Positions 26,801 through 41,800 of a DNA stretch of 64,000 nt are shown piece after piece. The DNA comes from Prinia subflava. Its lineage: Eukaryota; Chordata; Aves; Passeriformes; Cisticolidae. Made by a program: the position numbers and the translations under genes. The stretch's first letter is position 1; each line of letters begins with the position of its first letter. The DNA lies in contig NC_086248.1 of the NCBI RefSeq assembly GCF_021018805.1, positions 23,382,922 to 23,446,921 on the forward strand. The letters are read 5' to 3'. The notes beneath the pieces are model-generated. The model was given only the letters and a program-made list of their open reading frames with translations, was not told the origin of the DNA and made no database searches.

Positions 26801-29800
26801 AGTGTTTGTGATGCTGTCTGAAATACTGGTTTTGACATTAGTGTATGTATGTGTTTTAGTAGTTTTTCAGAAAGGAAGTATAAAAAGGTTTTTGTGGGAT
26901 TTTACTTTTACTCTTCATGAGCTGCATCCTCTTCTAGTGAAGATTCATTGATTTAGGCAGAATTCTTGGGCTGAACTTAACCATCTGCTCTTAGTGGGAC
27001 CAGTTGATGAGCTGCATCTCATATCTTGATGTTCATTCTAAGTTTTGCATACAGTTACTGGCTCTTTACAATTGGTCCTAGAACCAGTTCAGCAAAAAGA
27101 ATTCTAAAATGAATTTTTTAAAAGCTGATATTGACATAAAAAGAAGTACTGTGACATTGCTGATTCCAACTATCATTACTTCATTCACTGATATAAATAT
27201 TTAAATAAATCTCAACTGTCTATGAATAGGATGGAAGGATATCAAGCAGCAAAAAAATTTAAGCTTGAGGTAGCCCTTGAAAGAGAGGAAACATTTAAAA
27301 ATACCAATAATAATTCACATTACAGTTTGTTTTGCCACAGGGCTTGGGTTCTACACAAAATCTTGATTTCTGGCAAGAACAGATGGTTTTCTTCTTTACA
27401 AAACAAGCAAATCAAACACATAGGGTGGGTCCATTGTAAGTCCTGTCCACTGAACTGTATTCATTGAGAATTAGCAACAAAAAGTTGGTTGTTTCCAGAA
27501 TACTGATTTTGTGGTGATGGGCTGGGAATGTTGTCATCTAAGGGCAATGCTAGTACCTCCAAAAACTGAAGGTTACTCTCATCTTTTACAAGTGGCAGAA
27601 GATTCCCCTCAGATAAACTTCTTACCTGGGTTAGAAGGTAAACACAAAATATGTTTGATTGGTTGTATTGGCAAGGAAACTTGTTGACATTTAAACATGA
27701 AAGCAAAAAAGACATCTCTAAAACTGAGCTGTTCGGTAATTTGTAGTAGGATTAATGCAGGAGTTAATCATAGAGCAAGTTAAATTTTGTGGAGTTAAGA
27801 CAATTAATCCAGTATTTATATTTTTGGCCAAAATAACAATATTTGCTGGAATTTTACAGCTACAACAAGCTACATAAGCCACGTGTTGCCAGAATATCAG
27901 ATGTAGATGTATGTTAGGTTTTCTCATTTCTGATGGAGGCTTCCAAGCTAAGGGGCATGTGTGCTGTGTGGATTTGAGCCTGATACACCTCGTTGTCCTC
28001 TCCTGGCACAAAGTGGATGCCTGGGTGAGGTGACTCCAGCAATTGCTACCAGGACAGGCTCTCCCTCCATGTTTCAGTATGCCTCTAATTGTACATCTGG
28101 CAACATTTCCATAATCAAATATTTCTTCCTCTGCTCTCTCAAAGAACTAAGAATATGATGGCATGGGTTTTGCCCCTTGTCTTCTGAGCTTTTGCATTCA
28201 AATTTCCAGTACTTAAGTACATAGTCAGTAGTTGAGTTTGTTTTTGTTTTCCACTGTGTGGGAGTAGTCTGCCAACATGGTTCCTGTCTTCAAAGTCTGA
28301 TGCAGTCGTTCAGTCAGCTTACATATTGATGATACCTTACCTTTTGTTCCATGGGTTTAGGCTTCTTAAAAGTGCAGGACTTCTTCTCCACTGGTCAGTG
28401 AGCTTAAGTTGCTGAGTCCAGTCTTGATATGTAGGTGGCACTCATATTTTCATAGGGATTTAACTAAGCTTGTCATAATAATAGAAGTAGTAACTTTTAT
28501 TGGATGTGTTTAATTCAGACTGTAAATCTTTTAAGCCTGGGTCTTTTTAATGATATTGGACTATAGAGAAAAATTTCTATAAACCCTGCAAAATACATTA
28601 TTGTTATTTTTTGTACCGGCTTCTGGTATAAAATTTCTTTTCATTTGTATGTAGCCAAAATATCTATGTGTAGATTTTTTATCATTTTGTAGTAGTCAGT
28701 CATAGAATCATAGAATATGCTGTGTTGGAAAGGACCCATCAGAATCACTGGGTCTGAATCGTGGCCCTGCACAGGATACCCCAAGCATCAAAAATTTCTT
28801 TGGTAGAATATGAATTTTATCAAAATGTTAACAAGTGGCATTTTAAGAATTTGAAAATAAATAGAAATAATCCAAAGCCCTCCTATTCCTAATATTACTA
28901 ACTCTGAAAAGTCAAAGTTAAGGGGATGAGAAACTTCTTAAATTTAACTTGGCTTGTTTTTGCTGAATGAAGACAAAACAATCTTCCCTGGTGAAAGGAG
29001 TTTTTGGAATTCGGTATTAATGTTTGATTTCTAACAAAGGTCATTTCATCAAGCAAACATTTAAGGTATGCGTTTATTATCTTCTTTGGTTTTATGCAGA
29101 AAAGTTACTAAATATTTTTTAATGCTAAGTTTATCTTGACAAATATGCTTTCTGCTAAGATGTTTATGTATGCAGGATATGCTTATCTCAAAATTGTTTT
29201 ACAGGTCATGTAAAAAAAAGGTGTTTCAGTGGACCTAATTGAAAATGTTTCCCTTCTAGATCTTGGCATCAGTTTTTTTGATTGTGTTCTAAAGCAATTC
29301 AAAATATTCAATAGCCATAAAAGTTGTTTTGAGTTGTCTCTAAAGAAAATAGCTTTTGGTGGTATTTATTCTACACTTTCATGAAAGCAGGCTTGGTCTA
29401 AAAGTGCTCAGTGAGATGTGGACAAAGAATATAGTTTAAAAAAAAGAGTGGGTTATGGACCTTGAGAAGCATTTGAGACCAGTCATTAGAATGAAGTAAG
29501 GGTCTGTGTTATTAAAAGTTATCCTTAGGAAATTAAGTCAGGAAAACAAAAAGCTATGCTGTATTTCTGTAGACATCCATGGAAGATAGATGGAAGAAAG
29601 TGTACCAATGTGTGGTGTCCCCCATGTCTTGCTGTGAGCTGGTCATTCTCTTCCTGAAGAGATTAGTTGCATTTCCTGAATACTTTAGTTCACGGTAACA
29701 GAAAAACACTTTTTACTAGTGCATGCAGTTTTCTAATACAGTTGAGTCCTGTTTCCATAAGTCGATGGAATAGTAGCATACAAATGGATGAGCTCTCCCA

Positions 29801-32800
29801 CCATTTGTTATTTTTTAAGTCTAGCTATGGACTCTGGTTTCAGTATGTAAGGCTTTGAATCACTGGAGGCATTCCAGAAAGCTGGTGGGAACTCAAGAGC
29901 TGGGTGAGTACTTGGGACAATGCACGTAGCTGCAGAGCTTTCTGTCCAATATCTTCACTGCACCCACAGAAACATGAAAAAGGAAAGATGTAATTGGTCT
30001 TGAAATCAAGAAATCAATTGGTCTTTTCACCCTGGTTTCAGTTTTTGTGTACTTGAAAGCTGAGTTTCAAGTACATGGTTTCATGGGGTGGGGAGAGAGC
30101 TGCGGAAAGCTGAGAATTTTTACTGTTTTCTTTTTAAAATGTGGTGTGTACACATCAGGGGTAGAAATACAATTAACAGAGTCTGAAAATGTGGATGGCC
30201 TGCCTATACTGAACAACTCTTTGAGGTTTTGGCCTGGATGAAGGGAAGAGGATGGCAATCTTCTACACAGAGTTGTGCTTAGCTGCTATTATGTGTTACT
30301 TCACCCTGATGAAGTTAGATAAATGATGTTTTGTTTAGTGTCTTTTTGTTATTTTGTGTTTAGATGAAAAATTCAGTTCTATAGATGTTAATGATTTGGG
30401 CCTTTGTACTTGCCAAAGTAATTATTTTATTTCATTCAGTTTTCTTGCAGACTTTCTGAAGTAATTCTGCATCTTGCAATAATGTAGTAAATGAATGACA
30501 TTTGAAATATCATTGCTCATCATATTTCTTCAGATTTTTTTCTTTTTTTGTGTCTATCATTTAAAAATTAGAAGAGCAAAGCTGTGGCTTTTCAAGGTAG
30601 AACATTAAAATATTAGTAGTATCTAGTTCATTTTTTTTGGCATTTAAAATAAAATCTCATGACCTTAAATACTTTGACAGAGGGTCCTAACTGTATTGCA
30701 CAACATTAAAAACAGTTTAAGCACAGTGTGTTTTGTGAATTGGATGCAGGCACTTTGCCAAGGTAACTATACTGTAACTACTTGGATTTAAATTCTGTTA
30801 TGTTGATTTTAGCAAAGATCGTAAGTAATTGCAAGAATATGTGGTAATGTTTTTAAAAAACAGATTCTTTAGGAGGATGTGTTGAACTGGTGTTTATCAT
30901 GCACTATAGTGTTTCTGAATAATGGATTATGGACTTTATTGCTTTAGATACATACTCATATTGTACTTAAACTCTTCAGAGTTCACTGACAGCATGTGAA
31001 GTAGGAGTGACTTATTCTATATTTGCACTTCACAGATTGTCACTGACCATCACCAGAACTGGCTATGGATTAAAAGAAATAGGCAGTTAATAGCCATAGA
31101 TACCTAACTTAATAATTTAATGTCTAGATGATTCAATTTTCACTCAATTTTCCCTTTTTTCTCCTCACAGTAATAGTTTGGTGAAGGGGAAGATGAGTTG
31201 GGCAGCAAAAGAATGACAATGTTTTTAGAATATGTTAGGGAATTTGGCTCAGCAAGAGTTGTGTTGAGTGTCATGTCCACACTAATATCATTGCTGACAC
31301 AGCACAAGAATATTCAGTGCTTCATTTACAGAGTAAACATTTTGAAACATAACATAATTAGCTCTTTGATGTAACAGTTCACAAGCTAAGAAAACACTAC
31401 CACTATGTTATGCTTCAAAATATTTACATGATCCATATTACATTTTGCACAGACAGTTATCACTATTGCCAGTAAGGCATGAAACAATGGCTTCAGAAGG
31501 AGTGCTGATAAACAGCCTTTATCTTTGCATTCAGACAAGGAGATTCTTAGCAAATATTAAGAAATCAAGATAATGATTTATATTAACATTTAAACTCTTA
31601 AGAATGTTAGAATGGTGTAGCAACTAGCATTATCTTGCAGTGTTTACTAGATATTTTCATAATTTTTGATCAAAGTATGTTTTACCCAGCAAGGGTGTTC
31701 AGTACAAAATCAGGACATAACATAAAATCTTTTGAATTGATTTTGCAAGCTGAAAGGTATCAAAAGCAGTACCACAATACAGAAAAATTTCCTGTTCACC
31801 CACCAGGAACCAGTGGATTCACCAATGAATGGTTCTTTAAAAATGGATTAAAGAGTAAGACAATAAAAATAGGCTAGAAATTAAAACCCAGAATTTTATT
31901 CTGATATTTCTCTGTGAGAAAGATATACATAGAAAAATAGTGAAAAATTTTACATAGCTTGCTTTTTTTTTCCTAGAAGTCGTTTCAAGTAAATGTGGAA
32001 GAGCTGTGTTCAGGTCAAGAAAAGGTTTTGAGCTTATTTGTTTGCTTTTTTAAATTTTGAAAGTCATTGTATATTAAAATTCTGGAAAGACAAACAGGTT
32101 TATGCTTCTGAGCCCAGTGTGATTTTATGTTCTTAAGTATGCTCTAAGTGAAAGTGGTCAACTGAAGTAAACATGGATGTGAAATACTGTTGTTAAGACA
32201 TATGGAGTGATGTTAAACCTGATGTTCTTGTGTCCATGACATACCAATCTCTGTGGCTTGGCCTGGAAAAGTTAAAGACAAAATTTGATTTCTGTCACTG
32301 AGTTTGTCAGTGGCTAAGTCAATTGTAATAGGTTGTTTGCAAGGAAGCACAGACGATTCCTCCTTGGTTTTGGTTCTCAGTGCCGTGTTTTCCCCCATTG
32401 CTGCTACGTATTCTGCTGGGATAGTGAGTAGGTTAGGATTCAGTATGCTCACTAAATTGGTTTGCCCTTGGGAAGTAAAATGCTGGATGAGTGTTAGGTG
32501 TGCTTAAAATTTTCTGTGATTATCTGTCAGATCTGTTTCTGAAACAGAATTTCAGGAGGTGATGCTATGCGTGTTTAGTGTTTCTCAGATAATTTGCTCT
32601 TTTTTTTAACCTCAGTTGGACACAAAGTAAACAGTAAGAGAAGTGCTGTTTCACCACTCATGAGTCACGTTCAAACCATCACTGCCTCTAGTGAGGAGTT
32701 GTAAAAAAGGCCCTCTTACTGAGCAGTCTGCCTGTTGTTACTGTCCTTTAGGATTTCTATTTCATTTTCTACATGTGTTCAGTAGAGCATAAGCAGTGAG

Positions 32801-35800
32801 TACACATGCACACTCTCTCAACTGAGAATTGAGATTGAAAATAAACCTCTTGTGATTTTGAATGGAGATGCTGACATTCCTTGGTGTGATGTTCCTTTTC
32901 TGAATGTAGTCCAGTTTACTTTCAAACGCTGTAATTATTTTTGATTTTTTTCCCCTCTAGGACTTGCTATTTTAAAGCATGTGCTGACTCCACGGGTGAA
33001 GGCAACTCATGTAGCCATTGACGCAATGAAAGACTATCTGGATGCAGTGTATGATGTGACTGTGGCTTATGAAGGTACTGTGGACCACAAAGGGCAAAGA
33101 AAACTGGCACCATCTATGACAGGTGAGTTGAGGCCTGTGAGACATGCTGTAGCCATATATTTGTTCATATACAGAACCAACTTCAGGTGCTTTGAAATGC
33201 TCTGAAGATAATCTCCACAGCACTTCGGCTGTCCTATGACCCCCTGGCAGGGCATTGTTCTAGTCACTGGGCTTTACAGGGGTTATATATGACATTCCTG
33301 CCCTCTACTTCCCTATTCCAATTCTAAATACAAGTGCCCTTTGCACTTGTATTCGTACAGTCAAAGGGATCTTGGAGCCATGGGCAGCAGATTCCATTTA
33401 CCTTCATGTTTCTCCTAGCACTGGGATTTGGCATCATCTTAAATTCTCTCTCTCTTCCTCTGCTGTGCTACATATGTTTACGTGTGCACATGTACATCTA
33501 ATTGCTGAAGTGCACATATTTTAAAGGGAAAATGCATAGCAGTAGTATTTTACTAACAATTTTTCAAATTGCTGCACACAGCCAGTAATCTTACAAACAT
33601 TCAGCAGCATTTTATGAAAGTGGGCTTCACTTGCTTTAGTATTTTAAACCACCTACAGGACTTTAAGAAAATCAGATAGATTGGTTTTATGTTCCTTGAG
33701 TAATCTAATCAAAAAACATGTTCTGGAGTTTCTGCTGGGGAAAACTCTGGGACAGAGAGCTTCAGGGTTTGCTGTTTATTATGCTTGGTGGTTAATTTAT
33801 TCTTAGGTAAATAATTTGCCTGCACTGTTACTGGAGTGCCAGATATCATCTTTCTTTCCATTTGTAGTTGCTGTGTTACTCAGCTGTATCTGTGCCTGTC
33901 TGTTGCTGGTTGGCTCAAAGGGGCACTTTTGAGTCTTTTCCACTACCAACACCAAGTGAGAAAAAACAGCTGCAGTAGCTCCACGGAGCTCTCTAGAGTT
34001 TTGGGCAAGGGATCAGTGTCGACTAAGAGACCTGCAGGGAACTTATCTAACTCTCTGCTCCTCAGCTCACCCAGTGTCACTGGAACTTGTTCCTTCTGCT
34101 GCTAAAAATAGTTGATAGTGCAGCTGTTTCCACGTCACTGCATTAGAGGTGTAACTCCTTGAGTCACACACACTGCTTCCCAGGTGCTGGTTGATTAGAA
34201 GTTCTGGAATTGTCTATTTTTACATTTTCATCCTGTTCAAAATTCTTTTGGATAGGTGAGAAACAAAACTGTCAACACTGTATATATTAACTCAACACTT
34301 GCATTGTACTGCAACATCCTAGGATGGCTTTATTTTATGTATATTTTGTTCCTAATGGGTATTTTTTATGTCAAAAGTTCTTTTTATAATTTAAAGTTAC
34401 TTTATTTTTTTTAAATGCCTTCTGACCCTTTTACAGTACCTTTGGAGACTGAGCAGTCTCCTTCTTGTCCCATCACCTAACCCTTTCTAAGAACCCCTTC
34501 AAAACAAATAGGTTTCTCCTTCCCTGCAGCATATCTTGTTTCATGACTTAATTACTAGACAGCTTCAACCATTCTCATGCTGAACTTCTCACTGCTTAAT
34601 GGTTAATTAAACTATTAAAATGTCATTACCTAATGATAAGATGTCAAATGTTCAAATTCCTTACAAGACCTCTTCACCTATTGAACCTTATGGTTTGCAT
34701 GAAGCATGATATAATTATGTAAGGGGGACCAACAAGCTGAATTCCTGTGTTGGCTGTTTTTGTGTTGGTGTCAAGCAGGAATCAGATGCTTTGGGGTGGC
34801 CACTCCACATCCAGCCCTTTGGAGCCCCCATGGCAGCAGTCCAGGCGTATCTTTCAGCCAGGCTTATTGTTAGGGCTGGGGTAATTACTGGCTCAGCCTT
34901 GGGGTAAAAATAAGGCAGTAATCCAGAATGAAATGCAGCCAACCAGCTGTTACCCCTTACAGAGCAGATAAATGATATATCCATGATAGATCAACATCAC
35001 ATTCCACGCTATTGTGGCAGTCACATGGATTCCATATAATATAAATTATGTGGATTAAGAACACTTTCTGAATTATAGTGTGGAACATAGTTGTCATTCT
35101 TTTAGGCTCTTCAGACACAAAGTGACAGACAAACAATTTCTGTTCTAAGAGATTAAGATCATTTCCCCGTTTGTTGTGCAGAAGTCTAGCGACTGGTCTG
35201 TCAGGAATATAACAAGAATTAAATTAGGCATACTTATGCATTTGACATTTTTTAGCATTATTTCTCTTTCACAGTGCTAAAATGAGTTATGCACACATGA
35301 AAAGGACATCTTACTTCATATGAATATTTCATATTTGTGTCAGTGCTGGTTGAGAATTTTGTTTTTCATTCTCATTGGAGTAAAATGGCAGTGCAGTCCT
35401 GGTAATTTTTAAAAGATAAGGTTGGCATGTCTTTTTCAATCTAGCAACACTGATTGGAATTTATTGCATGGAAAACAAACTTCTGATAAACACAACTTTA
35501 CTTGAGGACTTTATTTCCCATACTATGGGAAACATTTCCCATGTGAATGAAATGTGAATTCCACACAGATACAGTGTTTCTTGAAATGCATTTTACTTTC
35601 AGTTCTACAAATCTCAATTCCTCAGAAGAATCTATGACATTTCAGGAAAAACCCATACTTACCTGGGACATCATCAGCTCTTGGCTATTGTTTTCAGTAG
35701 TAAACAAAGTGAGTTAACAATAACATTTTAGTGACTGTGAGGAGTACTAGCACACTTTGAGAAACTGTGTTAGCAAAATGTGAATGGGAAAAAAATTCTG

Positions 35801-38800
35801 AAGAAAAAGTGAATTGCCTTTTAAATTTTGTAGTATGCAACTTTTAGTCTATATAGTCCTTCATAGCGAAATTGAATTTTTAAATTTTTTTTTAAGTCCA
35901 GCAATCCTAAATATACTGTTGACTTGCTCAGTAGGATTAAAACACAGCATAGTATGGTAGCAGCTGGAAAATAGATATTTCACCATAAGAACAGTGAATG
36001 CCAGATACACCTGATATAACATGGTGCCATTTTAGAGCAGGGAAATTATTGTAGTATATACTTTCAAGTGTGTTGAGCTTTTTGTCGCTACTTATGCTTG
36101 TTAATATTTTTTGGCACTTTCCAGTGGCAAGTTTGTTTTAGAAGACATCAAATTTGATTAGTCTTCGACAGTGACTAAGATTAGATTAGGTTTATACAGG
36201 GATGTTGCTTTCTGCTGTTGCTTCACATCCAGTTATAACCAGTTTATGGAAATTTTTTCCTACCATTTATTCATTCCCTTTATTACAAGTTTGGATCTTG
36301 GTACGTTTCCAGTGGAAGTTGATATGGCACGTGGCAGTCTTTCTAAAGAATAGCAATTTCCCACAGGTTTCTCCCCTCTCTACTCCTGCAGATGGCTTGT
36401 CCAGATCATTAATGACAGAACATTGTGGTCCTGCTTGGGAAGGACCAAGCTGCTAGGCAGTATTTATTTGTGGTCATTAGAATAAGATGCAAATAATCAT
36501 ATGGACGCTGTGGCACAGCTGAAGGACATCTCAGGTACTGAAGTCTGGAAGAACTATTTAGAAGGGAAAAGGAGGAGGCGAAACTCGTGCTGAATTTGTT
36601 GATACTGTTTTACTACACTGTCATCAAGTGAAAAGCAGAAATTAGTTTGGAAAGAAAGGATGAGAACGTAGTTTTCCCCCTTCTGAATAAATGCTAAGCG
36701 TTCACATCCAGCTTTGTCTGGTGTTAAGGGGCAGGTCTCATGGGACGTGGGAACTGTTATCATTCTTGCACCTGAAAGAGCATTAAGTACACATCTACAT
36801 CTTTATTATTCTGCCTGAAGGCTTTACCATAACCAGATGGTATTTATCTGGTCATAGTAGATGAAAGAGTGTGTGAAATAGCAGCATGTGACAATGATAA
36901 ACACTGAATAAAAATAGCAAGTACATATAGACTCTGTCTTAAAGAAGTCAGAGGAATTCTTGAGAGTTATTGACTCTGCTGTATATCAGTTTCAGAACAA
37001 ACACTTTGAAAGCCTGTGTATGTGTGCTTTTCTGAAAATCTGTACATCATTTTGATCAACATAATTTGAGGAGGTCAGACTGGCCTAACTTCCCTTGGGG
37101 GAAAATACACTTTTCCAAAAGCTTACACTTTTGTTAGGACCCAGTTAGACAGAGAAGTACAAGACTGTAGAAAATAAACTGGAGCAATAGAAAAGAGTCT
37201 TTGTCTGGACTGTGGCCCAAACATGTTCACATGCATTGTCTCTCGAGGTCCAAAGAATGATAACAAGCACATGGTTACAGATGTGTTGAAAGAATTAAAA
37301 GCTGAATTATTAAACTGATAAACATTAACAGAAATATAAAACAGTCCAAAGTAATTTCATAGTTACAAAATGACTAATAATCTCCTCAGATCTCTGCCAG
37401 CTGTGATCTTCTATTGCATTAAAGAATATTGAAGAGTAAATGTCACTTATTTTAGAGTAACCAAAGCAAGGATGTAGATTAGATCTCAGGCTGAACATTA
37501 GCACTGGTGATATCTGTATCATGTGTAGGATGACTCTTTAACATGTACAGCAAGCCTCACATCAAAAACTTGTCATTCTGCATCTGTTCAAGCAGAATTT
37601 AAGTAATAATTTCCTTTTGTATTTCAATGTGTAAAATTTACATTGAGATGTTGGAGGAATTTTGATAACAACACTAGCTGGCAGCAGTTCTGTGGGGATT
37701 GGTCTCCAGAGGCCCTTTAAACCCTAAGAATTCTGTGATTCTATGATATTCTATAAGACATTTTTCTTTTCAAGGAAAACCCTGGTTTTACTTTGTGCAA
37801 AATGTTAAAATAAACCTTTTTTAATAACAGGATTTCACCAGGTACCACAAAGTAAACTCTCATTCAGTTTTAACTGAATACATTTTCACTTGTCCTCTGT
37901 AGGACTAGAGCTGTCATTTTAGACCCCCTGTAAGAAGTAGTTTGAGGAACATGAAAACCTGTCTGTTAATTTGGGGATGACCTATGTGTAATGGCACTTT
38001 CAACACAGATGTGGCCATATGTATCAATATTCTGCAGATAAGGACAGTCTGCATAAATGTAAAGTATTTTTATACTGCAAGAATTAAACATTGTCCTTCT
38101 GGTGAGAAACTGCATGTCACCAAAAAGCAGCATCAGTTTATGGGAGTGTATGAAAGCCTTAATATAGTTCATCAGAGAAAATGAAGGTTAGTTTGAGCAT
38201 GAGTAGCACCTCTGCTTCTTTATCCATCTGAAAACAAGGACACAAAGATGTCAACTGTGTTTGGAATTCCTGTAGCTCAGTTTCTTGTCTCCACCATCAG
38301 TCTGTCTTGGATGACTAAGGAAGAATGCAAGATTCAGGCAACCCTAAATGTGTCTAACTTCTCCCAAATCACAGACACTGGTAGGCACTGTATCTGTGTG
38401 CTCACACCCCCTTGGTGGGGGTAATGACCCTCTGCACCTCCTTCTGAAGCCCAGGCGTGTGTTCCTCTGATTGCAAACCAGATGATTGTGTATCTCGGTG
38501 ATTCCCAAGCAGCTCTTACTGAAGGTAAGCAGCTGTAGTGCATCTGTAGCTTCCCTTTGGGAATTTGTGATCTGCAAACACATGCTCATCAGGAAACCTC
38601 TGCTACACAAGGGGCTCTTGAAAGTACACTGGAGATTCATAAAATTACCCTGCACCCTGGACCTCATGCATATGTGAGAGGAAGCATTCCACTCCCCAAG
38701 CAGCCATTTATTTACAAAGGCTCAAGGAACTCCTGATCTTCATGCAAAAGCATATCTAAACCCTGAGGATAACAAAAACAACTTTAACTTCTTCACACTG

Positions 38801-41800
38801 TCAGGTTTAGCCAAAAATATGTTACTGCTTTAAGACTCTGTTTATTTTTGGGTTTTTTGTGTATCACAGTCCTTTTCTTCTACTCTGTGGTGTTGTTCAC
38901 TGTTTATAAAAACAGACTGACTGGAAAAAAGGCAAAAACATCAATACTAGCAGTACTGGCATAGTTCCTAACAGATCCTGGTTTTTTGCTATAGAGAACA
39001 TAGTTTTGAACTGGTTCACTCCTTGTATCTTTTGTTGCCTTTTTTTCATAATTGAATAGTTTGAAATATTTTTTTCCCCTTTTGAAACTTAAAAAATGTT
39101 CTAGGGAAGACACAGGTATCTCCTGAATTTGCTCATTTTCAGTTACCAGTAGTGGGACACCCTTCAAATGTAATCCACAGACCTAATCTGATCCAGGTTC
39201 TGTTCCTAGCAGCCTATTGATCAAAACTGTTACACTTTTGCAGGAAACCTCCTGCTAACTCGGCCAACATACAATATTCATGTATTGTTACAGAGTAGTA
39301 CAAAGGTCAGAGTGCATCTGTTAGAATAACAGATTAGAACCACTCAAAGATTGTTTCAGTGAGCTATAATGTGCAAGTACTATGGGTCTTCATCAGAGAC
39401 CATCCTGGAACAGCACAACAGCTTACAATGACACTGTGCTGCTCTCCATTGCTAATATCAGTATAGTCAACCACAGATACCATTTTCAAATAATAGTTTT
39501 AAAGGAGTATTTAGATCTCAGCATCTTCAGGAAGATACAGGCAAGTGATTATTTACCCTTGAATTTGCAGGATTTGTGGAGCTTTAGTTTTTATCTGCCA
39601 TTTTCAGGACTTTTTTATATTTTTATATACATATATATATATATATATAGTTCGGGGGTTTTTTAAGCTTTCATATCCTTCCTTCTTCTTCCCTTCTCCA
39701 AACGGAAAATTTGACCTTTTTGGTGTCTCCTTTTGTAGTGGAGGTACTTTTCCTCCTTAAATGTTCTAGTTGGTCTTTTCTGTGGCCTTCTCTGAGTCCA
39801 CTACATCCTCCTTCAGATGCAGAGACCAGAAGTGCACACAGCATTTAAAATGTGGATTCGTAGTCTTTAGCTGTAGTGACTCTCTTTGCCTTGTTCTTGA
39901 TGTCCTTCCTCAAGCTACCCAGTATTTGAGGGATATGGGGCTGCTGCTGAGAGGATAGTTTTAGGGAAGGGTCAGCAACTCTACCAACAGCAGATTGGAG
40001 TTGAGCATCATGTAATCAGGGTTTCAGGTTGGTTTTTTTCCCCCCTTGTTTGTTTACACTGTAGCTTGGCTGCCACATTTTCGCCCTGTTTGTTCAGCTT
40101 TGAGGGCTTTTTGAAATTCAGCCAACGTTTGACTACCCAAAAGAGCTCAGGGTCTTTAGTAAGAGATGTGAAAAACCAGAGCATTCACAGTTTGCTCCCT
40201 TCTTCAGCTCATCAATCATGAGACAGAGTAAAACCAGTCCTGGCATCGGTCCTTGGAGGACCCAAGTCTTTTCCATCCCTAAGTCCTTCCATTTGCTTCC
40301 TGTCCTTTAAGCAGCTTTCAGTCTACAAAACATCATTTCCTCTAATCCCGTGGCAGCTTAATTTCTGTAAGAGCCTTCAGTGTGGAACCCTGTCAGAGGC
40401 TTTATGAAAATTCAAAAATATCATGTCCAGTGAATCCCCTTTATCCCCCTGGTCCTTGACACTATTGTAGAGATCCAGCAAGTTGATGGGACAGGATTTC
40501 CCTTTGCAGAATCCACACCAAAGCTTTTTCAACAGACTGTGATTATCTGTGTGCTCAGTGATTTTATTACAGGTCTGTTATCTTAGTGATGTAAGACTGG
40601 TCTGTATTTGTGTACTTCCCAGCATCATCTCTAAAGTCTTCCTTTGTAGAAGGGAAACTCCCCATTTTTCTGGCACAATGGCTGTTTGCAATGATAGGTT
40701 ACACATATTTGTTTTTAAATTCCACATTGGAGAGCTTCTGCATGAATGCTGTCTGGTCTTGGTGACTTCCTGACATCTGACTTGTTTATTTATATTTAGT
40801 CTAATATTTTCTCTCTGTTTACTTATTGATCTAGTTCCTTTAATGACCTGGTACAAAGAACACAGTAAGTGTAGGAATCAAACATTTGCAACAAGAAAAA
40901 ATAATGCAAGCAGATATATGAGCTTCTTTTGCAAGGGCTTGTACCTGACCATGAATGCTGCTTTTCACACTTTTGTCATCCAGCCAGTGGCTTATCAAGT
41001 TTACTGCTTTTAATATACTGAAAAAAGTTAAAATAGAGCACCCTTTCTATTTTTCAAGTTCATTTTTAGTCCTCTTTAAGTTTATGTTTACATTTGGCAT
41101 GAGCAGTTTTGTGGCTTTTCCTTACTTGGAGAAGCTTTCCATTCCTCAAAGAGGAGAAGACAGGAGTATCATGGTAGCATCCTTGATTTTCCCATTAAAG
41201 TCATACAGATGTTTTTCAGATCCACACAGACTTTTCCTTTTGCAGTGCCACACATGTTTTATGAGAGCTTCTATTACAAGTTTTTCTGGGGTTTGGTATT
41301 TGATGAGTTTTTAAATAGCTTCTAGATTGCTTTCTTTTGAACTATGTTTTAGGGTGTTTTGACACTTTGCCTTCCCTCCCATTGTGTAAATCCTTTAATT
41401 CATAGAATCATTAAAGTTGGAAAAGACCTACAAGATCATGAAGTCCAACATTCAACCAAACACTACCCACACCCACTAAACCTTATCACAAAGTGCCACA
41501 TCTGCTTATTTTTTAACACTTCCAGGGATTACAACTTCACCACTTCCCCGGACACGCCTGTTCCAAAGCGTGACCACTTTTTCAGTGAAGAAAGTTCTCC
41601 TAATATCCATCCAGCCTGAACTTCCTGTGATGCAGCTTGAGGCCATTTCCCTTGTCCTGTCATCAGTTGCCTGAGAGAAGAGGGCAACCCCAAAGAATTC
41701 TGCATTTCTGTGCTGGATTCTTTCTCTGCAACACTGATATTAATTGTATTGTGGTTGCAGAGCAAGACCACACCAGGAACAGCATCTTTTCTTGTGGGTT

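Larger units (their letters stand above)
24635..32960 (+). other. AGPAT5: AGPAT5 intron 5
   Basis: An 8,326-bp intron, GTAGGC to TTTTTTCCCCTCTAG. It carries a GC-rich, CpG-bearing block at about 25960-26420, a short CR1 fragment at 28700-28790 and a hairpin-forming repeat at 30048-30075. I see no other conserved coding sequence. Confidence 0.85.

Noticed and set aside
34715..34984. Minus-strand frame of 89 codons considered as possible retroviral or transposon coding
   Set aside because: No protease, RT, integrase or gag motif, no primer-binding site and no paired LTRs nearby.
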